64,000 nt of DNA from Leptasterias polaris (lineage: Eukaryota; Echinodermata; Asteroidea; Forcipulatida; Asteriidae). The translations under genes and the position numbers were made by a program. Below are positions 50,701 through 56,400 of this stretch, piece by piece (the stretch's first letter is position 1; the number at the start of each line of letters is the position of its first letter). The DNA lies in contig JAZGTN010000006.1 of NCBI GenBank assembly GCA_037783415.1, forward strand, positions 3,162,001 to 3,226,000, read 5' to 3'. Below the pieces are notes generated by a model. It was not told the DNA's origin. It searched no databases and saw nothing but the letters and a program-made list of their open reading frames with translations.

Positions 50701-53700
50701 TGGTGAAGTGTACATTTAGTAACCTACATTTTTATGTTCGATTTTGTTTGGAGCGGGTAAAAATTCATAGGCTTGCTTGATTGTGTGTTGCACATTTGTT
50801 TTAAATAAATAAAAACATTTGAATGAAGTCCCCACACAAGAAGTCATTGTTGTTGATGTATGATTGACACTCAATCTTCATTTCATTTACAGCTCCCAGA
50901 GCGCCGGTCAACTGGCGGAAAGGCAAGATTCTAGGTCAAGGGGCATTTGGGGTCGTTTACCTTTGCTACGACGCTGACACAGGGAGGGAGTTGGCAGTGA
51001 AACAAGTGCCGACAGACACTTCGAATTCCGAAGCAAGAAAGGTGAGTTTATTGTAAATGTCCCCCCAGGGGCAAAGATTTATCCGATTGTATGCCTGGAT
51101 CCAAGTGACTATTATGTGCCGCTGTTACTGGATTGGCAGTTCCACACATTGCAACAAGTACTCATTTGTACCTGTCTACCTCAGTCTCTTTGCTCTGCTG
51201 GCCAATCCTTACTGACGCAAACTACTACTTCCACAAAATGTATTTCATTTCATTGTTTTATGTTTTGTGTTGCTCCTAGAGGCTCCTGCATTATGCGCTA
51301 TAAACATGTCTCGTATTATTATTATTATTTCATTTTGTCACAGCATACAAAGATCACATTTTCCTTTGTGCCGGTAACTCCTCGAGTCGGCTAAGTCCCG
51401 TAGCCTTAGAGCTTTAGGGTCTTTCTCAGGATCCTTGCTGTTCCCAAAAGCGCTGTCTTTAGTATTATTATTATTTTATTTTTTTGTTCACTTCAATTTG
51501 TATCCAAGTGTGGAAAGGAATGGTCAAGTTCTAGAAAATAATGTTGTACTCTTTCCCCTCTGTGTTTTTTCCATCTGCAGGAAGTAAAAGCCCTGAAATC
51601 TGAGATAGAATTACTGAGGAATCTTCACCACGACAGAATAGTGCAGTACTTTGGTTGCTCAGAAGATAAGCAGGTCTTGTCGATATTCATGGAGCTGATG
51701 CCGGGGGTGAGTACATTACCATCCAAATGCCCCCCCCCCCCCCCTGGGAATGAGTCTGATGGCCTTTCCTTTAAGATCTCTGTAGTAAACTGTAGAGGGT
51801 GCACTGTAATGTGAATCACCCATATTAATAATAATATAATAATAATGCATTTATAATGCGCCATCTATCTAGTGTACAAGACCCTATTCCGAGGCGCAGA
51901 ACAAAAAACAAAACATAAGCAGCAAAAAAGAAATATAGAATACAAAGACAATTATACAATGAATAATCTAAGACATGTTACAAGCTATGTGTATGTGGAG
52001 ATAAATAAATGAGTTTTCAGCAAGTTTTTAAACAATGGAAGAGAACTACAGCATCTAATGTTATTAGGTAAAGTGTTCCAAAGTTTAGGAGCACAAGCAG
52101 AAAAGGCACGATCGCCATATGATGAGGAAGTTCTAGGAATAGTTAAAAGGGCTTAGCAGAAGAACGAAGAGTGCGAGAAGGGGCGTAAGGTACAAGAAGA
52201 TTTGCAATGTAAGATGGAGTTAAGCCAATCTGAGATTTAAATGTAATTAGTAAAATTTTGAATTGAATTCGTTGTCGAATGGGAAGCCAGTGAAGTTCCT
52301 GCAATATAGGTGTAATATGATCATGTTTTTTAGATTTTGTTAAAACACGAGCGGCAGCATTTTGTACAAGTTGTAGTTTCTGGAGCTGGTGTTCAGTAAC
52401 TCCGTATATTAATGAATTACCATTGTCAAGGCGAGAAGTGGTTTTTTTTACCAACAAAACTGCTTTGAAACAATGTTTTTAGAAAACTTTAGAATATTAC
52501 AAGTGTAGGCTTCCATAGGAATGTGTACTCTACTTCTCTGGTCTTGAAATAACCTTCCATTGCTTGGAACTGTTACTGTATATGAAGAAATTAGTGATTG
52601 TGTTGTCCAGGAGATTGAATTGTCCAAACCTTTCAGACAATATGACTGAAGTTTATCAGTTCATAGATTGAGCAAATGAAAAGCTTTCAGATGATTGCAC
52701 CCAACAAAGACAATATTCAAACTCAAAGCTACTGGCCAAGCTCGGTGGTCTGCTCCAAGGTGGCAAGGGTCATGGGTTCAAATCCCATCCAAGTGATATG
52801 CCTGTGGATTTCTTTCGCAGGACTCTGGAGAAGTACTGAGTATAAAGTGCTTGACACACCTTGGTGTAAAAACACAAATAATAATATTAGGCCTTGTTAA
52901 GAAATAATGTAAGAAATGTTCCTCCAAATACTAGCTTCAAGGATGATTTGCCGTATTTATTTAAACAAAGGTAGCCCACCCACCCTCACCAACTTGGCAA
53001 TCTTGTCATCGAAAAACAGTCATCAAATACCTATTTTATTGTCAATGCCCAGATTAGACAAATCGGGAAAATCCTTATTTGCAGACTGCAGAGTACATAG
53101 TCTTTTATTGATGCTGTTGATATGTTAAGTTGGTATAGTTGGTTTAACCCTTTTAGTAGAAATTTAACTGTAAGCTGAGAACAATGGCTGGTCTTGTGCG
53201 CTCGCTTGGTGACTGTGTAGCATTAGAAGAGAATGCTGTTTGGCTTCATTACACTGAGCCCAAGCCCCCCCTCCCCCTTCACAAGAAAGGCCAGCCCATA
53301 TAGGGCTTCACCCAGTTGTCCTCACTAAGCGTTTCTTTCTGTCTGTTAATCGCAGGGCTCGGTGAAAGATGAGCTGAGGAGTTATGGTGCGCTCACAGAG
53401 AACGTCGTGAGAAAATACACTCGTCAAATCCTCGAAGGTGTTGCCTATCTTCACATAAGCCATATTGTACATAGAGATATTAAAGGTAAATTACTCTGTT
53501 CTTGAGTGATGAGGAAACTCACCTTAATCCAGATCAAGATTGTTGGGATCCAATTTCATAAAGCTATTAAGCAGAAAATTTTGCTAAACGAAATTACAGG
53601 GTACCAGTCACAACTGTATGAATTTGCATGGCATTTTGGCTGGTAACCCTTTTCTGCTAAGCTTGATATTTCTGTGATCAGAAAGTTTGTGTGTTTATCA

Positions 53701-54898
53701 GCATTACGAAGTCTGGTGACAAATTTTTATATCTGCCCTAGTGTAGTGTGGATTATCATTTCTACACAATTATCAAAAGATCTGCAGCATGCAACCATTT
53801 AATTTTCTGATATTATTTTCTTGTTAGTTTTTGCCATTTTCAGGGAATTTGTTTGTATTCTTAAAATTACCCTTCTCATTGTTGCCATAATTCCCCAAAT
53901 GTGTAACTTATTTGAAGTTAACTTTTCAGCCAGGACATTTCCATTTTAAAATTGAGTGATCTACACCGTTGTGCTTTTACAATGCATTTGATTGCTGTTA
54001 CAATAAGGGGTTTTTTCTTGATGGATATTAATACTGTATTATACAACTTTATTGTGCAATTATACATATAGGCTTATTTGTTATTATTTATTTTTGTCTC
54101 CTTGATAGAGTTTTGTTTGGTTATGTTTGTCAAATATTTTACTTGACTCAATTTTTCCATTTGTACAGTGCAGCTGAACCTATCGGTTGCCATACTGTAC
54201 ATTCTGTCATGTTTTTACTTGTATGAAATAAACCAATAATAAAATGTACTGCAAGTATGCATATGTTTAAGACAACAATTGGTCTAACCACTGCCACCGA
54301 GCATGGGTTTGTTATTTTTTTAACGTTTTTATTTTGTTTTGTGGCACCAGGTGCAAATATCCTGAGAGCAGGCTCGGGGAATGTGAAGCTGGCTGATTTT
54401 GGCGCATCCCGGCGGTTACAGACGATAGCAAGTTTCGTCACTGGAATCAAATCAGTAACAGGTACACCGTACTGGATGAGTCCTGAAGTGATCAACGGAG
54501 TCGGATACGGCAGGAAGGCCGATGTATGGTGAGTTGGCAGCTGTCACCTTTTGGGTCGTTAACATTTTCTAATCATCGATCAAATTGTATTTTATTTTTT
54601 AATTCGCTTTGAAAATCAAACTTACAAAATGCTTTGATTCAAATGTGTTTATTCTTGTAGGAGTGTTGGCTGCACAGTCGTAGAGATGCTGACGACGAAG
54701 CCACCCTGGGCCGACTACGAAGCGATGGCCGCCATCTTCAAAATCGCAACACAACCCACAATTCCTCAGCTACCCAGCACAGTCTCGGATATCTCCCGCG
54801 AGTTCTTGAGACTCACGTTAGTCAGAGACGCCCAGGAGAGGCCCTGGGCTCATGAGTTGCTCCGGCACGAGTTTGTGAACAATTTCTCTGTAGACTAA
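14769..54898 (+). CDS. map3k2/3: MEKK2/3-type MAP kinase kinase kinase, 15 exons, 680 aa
   Basis: Spliced CDS: 14769-14772, 30961-31070, 39542-39582, 40754-40865, 41706-41966, 42352-42585, 44277-44365, 46145-46200, 47245-47331, 47818-48045, 50893-51041, 51581-51706, 53356-53485, 54351-54528, 54661-54898; 2043 nt with stop. All introns are GT-AG and all junctions keep phase. PB1 domain about residues 39-124; Ser/Gln/Pro linker; kinase domain about 415-675. Glycine loop GQGAFGVV 422-429, VAIK-type lysine K444, alpha-C glutamate E465, HRD 538-540, DFG 558-560, SPE 586-588. S577 and T581 match the activation-loop Ser526/Thr530 of human MEKK3. Human MEKK2 and MEKK3 are about 620 aa; the extra length is mostly in the linker. 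By family, PB1 binds the MEK5 PB1 domain and the kinase phosphorylates MAP2Ks in the cytoplasm. Vertebrates have two paralogues; this resembles the undivided ancestor. Family assignment is very secure; each exon edge is hand-called. Confidence 0.95.
15990..16251. repeat. C-rich tract (CCCCAGCCCCCAC)n plus C homopolymer
   Basis: 16151-16251 is almost pure C with A and AG breaks, ending in a C run of more than 20. A G9 run lies upstream at about 15992-16001. The minus strand could form G-quadruplexes. The proline-rich reading frames across it are not genes. Confidence 0.8.
18190..18345 (+). repeat. SINE fragment (tRNA-like head)
   Basis: cgtggccaagcagtctagtg, then gtgggttcgattctcggtc, then cacttgtgttcttgagcaag and gcactttt: the 5' half of the SINE seen complete at 21882-22300. 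Confidence 0.55.
18465..18613 (-). mobile_element. Short TIR element, partial, CAGGCCTGGAATT family
   Basis: Reverse-orientation copy ending in aaatccaggcctg. The minus strand reads caggcctggattt, then cagaggcaaaagtctc, then aaaggtttcccacag. The far end is missing. Confidence 0.5.
19343..19356 (+). promoter_or_regulatory. Nuclear-receptor-like direct repeat (DR2)
   Basis: AGGTCAAAAGGTCA: two exact half-sites in tandem with a 2-bp spacer, in intron 1. Short motifs like this also occur by chance. Confidence 0.25.
20805..20930. repeat. Dispersed repeat shared with 33660-33790
   Basis: aagtccaaaacccgatgttt, tgaaaac and gaccaattgagctt occur in the same order at about 33664-33780 (aagtccaaaactcgatgctt). 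No ends could be defined. Confidence 0.4.
21882..22300 (+). mobile_element. Full-length tRNA-derived SINE
   Basis: About 420 bp. The tRNA-like head (cgtggccgagcggataagag, B box gggttcgaatccc) has a long variable arm as in tRNA-Leu/Ser. A central domain follows (gatgggacgttaagccg, ggtcccgtgtg, gcacgtaaaagaaccc), then a LINE-like tail (gcgctatataagcac) and (ATT)n. The central domain resembles those shared by widespread animal SINE superfamilies such as MetaSINEs; that name is from memory. AAAGTT at both edges (21876-21881, 22301-22306) is a likely target duplication. Confidence 0.75.
23190..23290 (+). repeat. GTTTCGACCCTAGCAGAG-type repeat
   Basis: Related segments at about 2790-2870 (partial), 29861-29970 and 39630-39710 share gttaatggcctgacrtttcg (r = a/g), then gagtctt and a tcgaa/ggaagacta ending. 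They look like fragments of one family; ends are undefined. Confidence 0.5.
23421..23563. mobile_element. Near-palindromic MITE (GGGAGACTTTTGG family), copy 2
   Basis: acggagacttttgggacgct on the left and caaaagtctccca on the right, with ggtggcagcagacttacc inverted to gtttgctgccacc. Intron 1. Confidence 0.75.
24630..24798 (+). mobile_element. Short TIR element, CAGGCCTGGAATT family
   Basis: Third copy (caggcatgga ... aattccaatcctg). It is interrupted by a 16-nt C homopolymer at about 24765-24780. Confidence 0.55.
26039..26058. repeat. G20 homopolymer
   Basis: An uninterrupted run of 20 G. Similar long G or C runs are at 4416-4438 (C23), 24765-24780, 37894-37909 (G16), 38862-38882 (C21), 51731-51746 and 54921-54938. 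Confidence 0.9.
26500..26865. repeat. Diverged relative of the 376-bp repeat
   Basis: Keeps the right-hand words attatcaacagctgcagtgc, accaagtaagtttttat and gtaattaccaa, and has its own central hairpin (gaaacgtttc/gaaacgttt) near 26656-26691. Intron 1. A similar right half occurs at about 45080-45190. Confidence 0.5.
27465..27600 (+). repeat. Second tRNA-like SINE type, copy 1
   Basis: ggcaaaggttgtgggtttga, atcccacccgaatagcatgc, gggaaagtactgaatata and atcggtgta parallel the copy at 52730-52893. Intron 1. Confidence 0.5.
27625..27755. repeat. CGATATT-rich repeat
   Basis: Many CGATATT/AATATCG words (gacgatattgtcgatatatt, aagaatatcgcc, catcggtattgacg, tcgtgacgatattattgtga). It looks like a degenerate self-complementary repeat unit. 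It directly precedes a family-C copy. Confidence 0.45.
27760..27840 (+). repeat. Family-C interspersed repeat, intron 1 copy
   Basis: gcactgaaaagagccggtgt, ggtcttgaagtttcgaacc, gtatactctgctcgtcctca: the same order as the copies at 31140-31255 and 56290-56400. Confidence 0.5.
28300..28970 (+). repeat. Local direct duplication of about 150 bp
   Basis: 28300-28455 and about 28835-28970 share ctggcrtgabraagtgtgct-type words (gtgtgctaaataaagatgct versus gtgtgctaaatatagatgct), then agcataacaacagaat and aatgaacgtta/aattaatgtca. The copies are about 530 bp apart and diverged. Confidence 0.55.
29528..29777 (+). repeat. 21-22-bp tandem repeat, about 12 copies
   Basis: Unit close to ggtcattattgtaccttcag. 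Variants carry cattgg, ctttgg or cctggg at the end, and some have an extra A. An ordinary minisatellite in intron 1. Confidence 0.9.
29861..29970 (+). repeat. GTTTCGACCCTAGCAGAG-type repeat
   Basis: gttgcaaacttcttaccaac, gtatatttgcaatgaaatag, ttaatggcctgacgttttga, cagcagagtcttcctcgaaa. Same order as 23190-23290. Intron 1. Confidence 0.5.
30961..31070 (+). CDS. map3k2/3: MEKK2/3 exon 2: N-terminal segment
   Basis: Residues 2-38, ending after a complete codon. The acceptor is a long pyrimidine tract with ttttcag; the donor is gtaagt. It encodes an acidic, probably helical stretch ([20 protein letters not shown]) before the PB1 domain. Similarity to vertebrate MEKK2/3 N-termini is modest, so the assignment rests on phase, splice sites and position. 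Confidence 0.88.
31140..31255 (+). repeat. Family-C interspersed repeat next to the 28-bp array
   Basis: aacctgcgggtacaaccatg, gaatctcttttgtgtagg, ccctgaaaagagccgatgtt, gtctcgacatttcgaccagt. On the other side of the array element, 32513-32550 resumes with cagtatactctgcttgtctt caggaga, which is the expected continuation of this family. Confidence 0.55.
31292..32510. repeat. 28-bp satellite-like array with long inverted flanks
   Basis: 31381-32388 is exactly 36 in-phase 28-bp units plus a 17-bp partial unit, with no indel. Two unit types: A contains GATCAG-TCTGCT-CTGATC, then GTCTTCAGGA; B contains GATCAG-AAAGCT-CTGATC, then AACTTCATGA. Units 4-20 and 21-37 both read (BA)x8 then A, a 476-bp higher-order duplication. 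About 90-100 bp on each side are inverted repeats (ggtgacaccatg near 31301; catggtgtcacc near 32488), so the whole looks like a foldback element with an amplified core. Confidence 0.9.
34500..34975 (+). mobile_element. 3' end of a non-LTR retrotransposon (LINE)
   Basis: At about 34655-34752 one frame reads [16 protein letters not shown], then [12 protein letters not shown] and a stop. This is the F-P-R-T-x-x-x-W-x-S-L-P C-terminal pattern common in LINE reverse-transcriptase ORFs. A 3' UTR-like stretch follows, then an (AATCA)n tail near 34927-34968. The frame is broken just upstream; 5'-truncated and dead. Confidence 0.6.
35408..35611. mobile_element. TIR element, CAGAGCTGCCAACT family
   Basis: A diverged copy of 4887-5097 in intron 2: ttgctgccaactctccctg on the left, tagtagctctg on the right, with the same internal order including aaataaaccaatcttt. 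Confidence 0.6.
37041..37255. mobile_element. hAT-like MITE with 8-bp target duplication
   Basis: CAGGGCACCCGGCTGATCTG on the left and CAGATCAGCCGGGCGCCCTG on the right are inverted ends; the similarity continues for about 60 bp (aataaatatg, gtgacg, cgcgcg). Flanks gagaaaga and aagaaaga are an 8-bp duplication with one mismatch. 215 bp, non-coding, intron 2. Confidence 0.8.
39542..39582 (+). CDS. map3k2/3: MEKK2/3 exon 3: start of PB1 domain
   Basis: A 41-nt micro-exon encoding [13 protein letters not shown] plus two bases of R52. It matches the first PB1 strand of MEKK2 (VRVKFEHRGEKR type). Basic residues R42, K44, R51 and R52 are kept, in line with the basic PB1 face thought to contact MEK5. 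Acceptor ttcacag, donor gtatgt. Confidence 0.93.
39630..39710 (+). repeat. GTTTCGACCCTAGCAGAG-type repeat
   Basis: gttagtggcctgatgtttcg, acccttgcagagtc, ttctcgaaggctaaatgg. Lies just after exon 3 in intron 3. Confidence 0.5.
40117..40380. mobile_element. GGGCCCAATTT foldback element
   Basis: gggcccaatttcgttgctct at the left end is mirrored by aattgggccc at the right end, with gcttattg/gcgttaagc inside. Related copies are at 53544-53665, 55800-55988, 58886-59090, 61781-61976, about 63171-63285 and about 17480-17590. Intron 3. Confidence 0.65.
40754..40865 (+). CDS. map3k2/3: MEKK2/3 exon 4: PB1 core
   Basis: Residues 52-89, including [17 protein letters not shown] and the [11 protein letters not shown] stretch, which align with ILQFPRPVKLEDLRSKA and DLHYTNNEL of MEKK2. 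The exon ends with NSN before the next exon resumes at IVVPI. These residues look like a short insertion relative to the vertebrate NNELVIPL. Acceptor ccaccag, donor gtgagt. Confidence 0.95.
41706..41966 (+). CDS. map3k2/3: MEKK2/3 exon 5: PB1 end and Ser/Thr-rich linker
   Basis: Residues 90-176. The first 35 residues finish the PB1 domain ([20 protein letters not shown], then NAKSLRVYL, aligning with DDLDKAVELLDRSIHMKSLKILL of MEKK2). The rest is a low-complexity Thr/Ser/Gly linker ([18 protein letters not shown]) with no domain seen. Acceptor gtaccag, donor gtaagt. Confidence 0.94.
42030..42143 (-). repeat. tRNA-like dispersed repeat, second copy
   Basis: The minus strand reads gatggctaagttggtcgag, then aatccggaggtcccaagttc, then ctcaaccc, parallel to 2034-2147. 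It lies in intron 5. Confidence 0.55.
42352..42585 (+). CDS. map3k2/3: MEKK2/3 exon 6: proline/glutamine-rich linker
   Basis: Residues 177-254. It holds the [20 protein letters not shown] stretch, then [21 protein letters not shown] resembles the S-P-P-P-G-Y-IP segment of vertebrate MEKK2/3 linkers. It ends at EPESE before donor gtaggt. Several SP/TP sites could be targets of proline-directed kinases (inference). Confidence 0.93.
42586..44276 (+). other. map3k2/3: MEKK2/3 intron 6 with a possible regulatory segment
   Basis: No repeat is seen at about 43130-43540 or 44080-44270. The first stretch has balanced composition and many homeodomain-like (ATTA/TAAT) and GATA-like (CGATAAG, GATAAAC) words. 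This is the kind of sequence that often turns out to be a conserved cis-regulatory module, but conservation cannot be seen from one genome. Confidence 0.25.
44277..44365 (+). CDS. map3k2/3: MEKK2/3 exon 7: linker
   Basis: Residues 255-283 plus two bases of S284: [20 protein letters not shown], then FYGGSQSLG. The acceptor ccatag is less canonical but follows a good pyrimidine tract (tcccgtttccatag); the donor is gtaagt. No domain is recognised. Confidence 0.88.
45211..45671. mobile_element. 461-bp TIR element with direct-repeat flanks
   Basis: Perfect 17-bp inverted ends (CAGGCATGCAACTCTTC; complement GAAGAGTTGCATGCCTG). The direct repeat CTTTTA flanks both sides (45205-45210, 45672-45677). 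The interior has poly-A-like and TTCCGCTTTT words but no real ORF. Probably hAT-like and related to the CAGAGCTGCCAACT elements. Intron 7. Confidence 0.75.
46145..46200 (+). CDS. map3k2/3: MEKK2/3 exon 8: linker micro-exon
   Basis: A 56-nt exon encoding [18 protein letters not shown] with shared codons at both ends. The acceptor is a long ctctctc tract with ttacag; the donor is gtaagt. Phase fits exons 7 and 9, which is the main support for such a small exon. Confidence 0.86.
46755..46890 (+). repeat. SINE 3' fragment, same family as the right window edge
   Basis: cagggctgtattctaccc, agggagctgagaaagatta, gcactaatgttaagcgcatt and gtgctatgtaagaacta match the minus-strand element at 63721-64000. 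The head is missing. Intron 8. Confidence 0.6.
47245..47331 (+). CDS. map3k2/3: MEKK2/3 exon 9: linker with GGTFPTRYS motif
   Basis: Residues 304-331 plus shared codons. It contains [20 protein letters not shown], close to the G-G-T-Y/F-P-x-R-Y segment I recall from vertebrate MEKK3 linkers. Acceptor gcgtag, donor gtaagt. Confidence 0.9.
47818..48045 (+). CDS. map3k2/3: MEKK2/3 exon 10: serine-rich, basic linker
   Basis: Residues 333-407 plus one base of S408. [13 protein letters not shown] matches the RTFPRIRR segment of MEKK3. It is followed by [15 protein letters not shown] and an acidic/basic helix-like stretch ([13 protein letters not shown]). Two in-phase donors exist: after 48034 (gtgcta), giving ...KEA-PRAP, and after 48045 (gtgaga), giving ...KEGAKS-PRAP. 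I chose the second: it is nearer consensus and restores the SPRAP seen in MEKK2. Confidence 0.9.
48079..48515 (+). repeat. Three-copy local tandem repeat beside exon 10
   Basis: ggggaaatctaacccttgct, tttgatgtcggtatcgttca, atgtctggtcctatcagttc and caagataacaccttttaaaa recur at about 48083, 48256 and 48353. The middle copy is shorter (about 97 bp versus 175 bp). It begins only about 35 bp after the exon 10 donor. Confidence 0.7.
48831..48976. mobile_element. Near-palindromic MITE (GGGAGACTTTTGG family), copy 3
   Basis: Best preserved copy: atgggagacttttgg ... ccaaagtctcccat, flanked by TA on both sides (TA target duplication, Tc1/mariner style). It sits directly beside the 42-bp array in intron 10. 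Confidence 0.8.
48977..49437. repeat. Palindromic family-C copy with 42-bp tandem array
   Basis: A + copy of the family-C core (ctctttggaggagtttcggc tctgagaagagccg, 48982-49017) faces a minus copy whose core is amplified into about seven 42-bp units (49039-49340). Unit (+): agccaacactcctccccaga, agaacacaacggctcttctt, tg. 42 is a multiple of 3, so several long chance ORFs cross it. The outer part (49341-49437) matches the left part of family C in reverse. Confidence 0.8.
49445..50505. mobile_element. 1.06-kb hAT-like element
   Basis: Perfect 13-bp inverted ends CAGAGCTGCCAAC / GTTGGCAGCTCTG, flanked by the exact 7-bp direct repeat CATTTTG (49438-49444, 50506-50512). The ends resemble those of 4887-5097 and 35408-35611. 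The interior includes a CpG-richer stretch (49700-49920) with an ATG in good context at 49886, a GTAAGT donor at 49911 and an acceptor at 50411-50414. The joined frame is only 21 codons, so no transposase is encoded. Confidence 0.8.
50893..51041 (+). CDS. map3k2/3: MEKK2/3 exon 11: kinase N-lobe, ATP loop and VAIK lysine
   Basis: Residues 409-457: [19 protein letters not shown], then [19 protein letters not shown]. It carries the glycine loop (422-429) and the ATP-binding lysine K444. Nearly identical in pattern to human MEKK2. Acceptor tttacag, donor gtgagt; ends in phase 0. Confidence 0.98.
51256..51334 (+). repeat. LINE/SINE 3' tail fragment
   Basis: ttttgtgttgctcctagagg, ctcctgcattatgcgctata, aacatgtctcg and (ATT)n. 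Only the tail is recognisable. Intron 11. Confidence 0.45.
51581..51706 (+). CDS. map3k2/3: MEKK2/3 exon 12: alpha-C helix and hinge
   Basis: Residues 458-499: [15 protein letters not shown] with alpha-C glutamate E465, then [16 protein letters not shown], and hinge SIFMELMPG with Met at the expected gatekeeper position. It is two residues shorter than the vertebrate RDPQEK turn. Acceptor tctgcag, donor gtgagt. Confidence 0.98.
51826..52490 (-). mobile_element. 5'-truncated L2/CR1-like LINE
   Basis: The minus strand at 52143-52457 encodes [52 protein letters not shown], the typical end of an L2/CR1-clade reverse-transcriptase ORF. After a frameshift near 52155 it continues [20 protein letters not shown] and [10 protein letters not shown]. 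The 3' UTR ends in ggcgcattataaatgc plus (ATT)n. Dead copy inside intron 12, opposite to the gene. Confidence 0.85.
52730..52893 (+). repeat. Second tRNA-like SINE type, copy 2
   Basis: ctcggtggtctgctccaagg, gtcatgggttcaaatcccat (B-box type), gatatgcctgtggattt, aagtactgagtataaagtgc, caccttggtgta and an AATAAT tail. Intron 12, next to the LINE remnant. Confidence 0.55.
53356..53485 (+). CDS. map3k2/3: MEKK2/3 exon 13: alpha-D to catalytic loop
   Basis: Residues 500-542 plus one base of G543: [29 protein letters not shown], and the catalytic loop IVHRDIK with H538, R539, D540 and K542. The donor gtaaat is slightly weak. Phase joins to GANIL of the next exon. Confidence 0.97.
53544..53665. mobile_element. 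GGGCCCAATTT foldback element, partial
   Basis: ggatccaatttcataaagct, attaagcagaaa, ggtaccagtcacaac, tggctggtaaccc, tctgctaagcttg. The right terminal arm is missing. Intron 13. Confidence 0.55.
54351..54528 (+). CDS. map3k2/3: MEKK2/3 exon 14: DFG, activation loop, SPE
   Basis: Residues 544-601 plus two bases of W602: [19 protein letters not shown], then [15 protein letters not shown] and [12 protein letters not shown] at 558-560; S577 and T581 sit at the known MEKK3 phosphorylation positions. The segment before KSVTG reads IASFVTGI where vertebrates have a C-x-SGTGM pattern. Acceptor caccag, donor gtgagt. Confidence 0.98.
54661..54898 (+). CDS. map3k2/3: MEKK2/3 exon 15: C-lobe and stop
   Basis: Residues 603-680: [39 protein letters not shown], then [19 protein letters not shown] and TAA. 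It aligns through the end of vertebrate MEKK2/3 (RPSADELLRH). The catalytic-domain C-terminus is also the protein C-terminus, as in the family. Confidence 0.98.
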
Positions 54899-55639
54899 AA
54901 TGCAAACAGAGATCCTTCAAACCCCCCCCCCCCCCCCCACCCAGGAGTCAGTCAAGGAGAGCGAGCGACAGGTCTTGAAAGTAGGTGTGTGGAATCAGTT
55001 GACTCAATATTTTTTTTAGAGCCCTGGTGTTGTGCTTCCTGGAACTTGCCAAACTTACATCCACACATCTACTGTTTTTTGGAGATTTGACATCGGACGT
55101 TTATACATTCCCTGACTTTGACCTCGGCCGTTTCAGCCTTTTGATTTATATTTGAAAAGTACTGTGAGGAGATGGGAAACATGAAACTTGGATATATTTT
55201 TATTTTTCTCTTCAATTGCAAATGGGAATTTTTACGGATGTTTTCTGCGAGTGTTGTCACTGCAGTTTAGCTTCACAGTATAGTGAGTGATTGCATCTAC
55301 CAGTCGTGTCTGTTACCAGCTCAATTGATACTCAAGTGGATTACACTTGTAACCAGTCCATTGTCACCGGTTACCAGTCTGTACTGCAGTGTGAAAGCAA
55401 CACCGGTTTACAACATTATCACTGGTGTCCACCAACAATAATAACAAATGCCGGCTACCAGCGTCAAGTACATACTGGGAGAGAAATCAGAAACAATTAC
55501 ACCGTACCAGTTTTGTCATTTTGGGAAACTTTGTTTTTAACTTCTAAAGGAAACAAAATGGTGCAGTTTCACCTGTTCAAATATGTGCAAGACTACACAA
55601 TGTATACAAACCTAATCTAGGAAGAGAGTACAGAGCATC

Positions 55640-55799
55640 ATCATGCTGCCGCCATCTTGGTCATGTTCCTTGTATCAAATAACAGTAATGAATGCTAATA
55701 TTCATTTTGCAAATAGGAAACAGACTATTGGCCTTTAAGCCTTGGTTTGGTTACATTGATTTGAGTGGGAGAAATATCAAGATGACCGCACCATGAAAA
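55640..55799 (-). repeat. Interspersed repeat (GGTGCGGCCATCTTGA family), 3' UTR copy
   Basis: The minus strand reads tcatggtgcggtcatcttga, then caaatcaatgtaaccaaacc, then aggaacatgaccaagatgg, matching 9655-9815. Confidence 0.55.
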
Positions 55800-55988
55800 A
55801 GGTTTATAAAGCTGTTTAGCAGAAAAAACTGCTTGGAAAATTTCTTTGCTTAGCGAAAAATGAGTGGGGCACCAGTCGTAACAATGTTAACTTTATGGAA
55901 TGTTGGCAGGTAAACCTGTTTCTTTTAAGCAAAGTTTTTCTGTGCTTAGCAAGTTTTTTGTGCTTACAGGCTTTATGAAATTGGGCCC
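55800..55988. mobile_element. GGGCCCAATTT foldback element in the 3' UTR
   Basis: ggtttataaagctgtttagc on the left and ggctttatgaaattgggccc on the right, with gcaccagtcgtaac and gttggcaggtaaacc between. If transcribed it could form a long imperfect hairpin in the mRNA. Confidence 0.6.
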
Positions 55989-56289
55989 TTGACATCGTGT
56001 GCCCGGAAGGAGGTAACGAAAAGTTACCGGAGAAAGGGCGTAAGCAATTAGTGGGCAAAATTGTGTTTCAGGAAAACCGAGTGTGAAAGTTTGATTGGTT
56101 TTCTGCCATTCATTCGTCATCACAGGAAGGTGAAATTCTGCATGGGAATGGGAAAATTGTCTTTGGGATAATTCTAAGCAACAAAAATGTATCAGTAATG
56201 CCATATTTTTTTTGGCAGGAGCCATTTTATTGCTTACGGCATTTTGTTCCCAGAAGGAGCCGTATGCCCTTCTTCCGTTCACACAACGA

Positions 56290-56400
56290 TGTGTAAAACT
56301 CTTTTGGGAGGAGTGTTGGTTCTGAAAAGAGCCGTTGTGGTCTCGGCGTTTCAAACAGAAAGTTCTGCTCGTCTTCAGGAGATCTGCATCGCTCAGTAGT
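56290..56400 (+). repeat. Family-C interspersed repeat, 3' UTR copy
   Basis: gtgtaaaactcttttgggag, gagtgttggttctgaaaaga, gccgttgtggtctcggcgtt, ctgctcgtcttcaggagatc. This copy contains both the segment amplified in the 42-bp array and the segment amplified in the 28-bp array. Confidence 0.6.
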
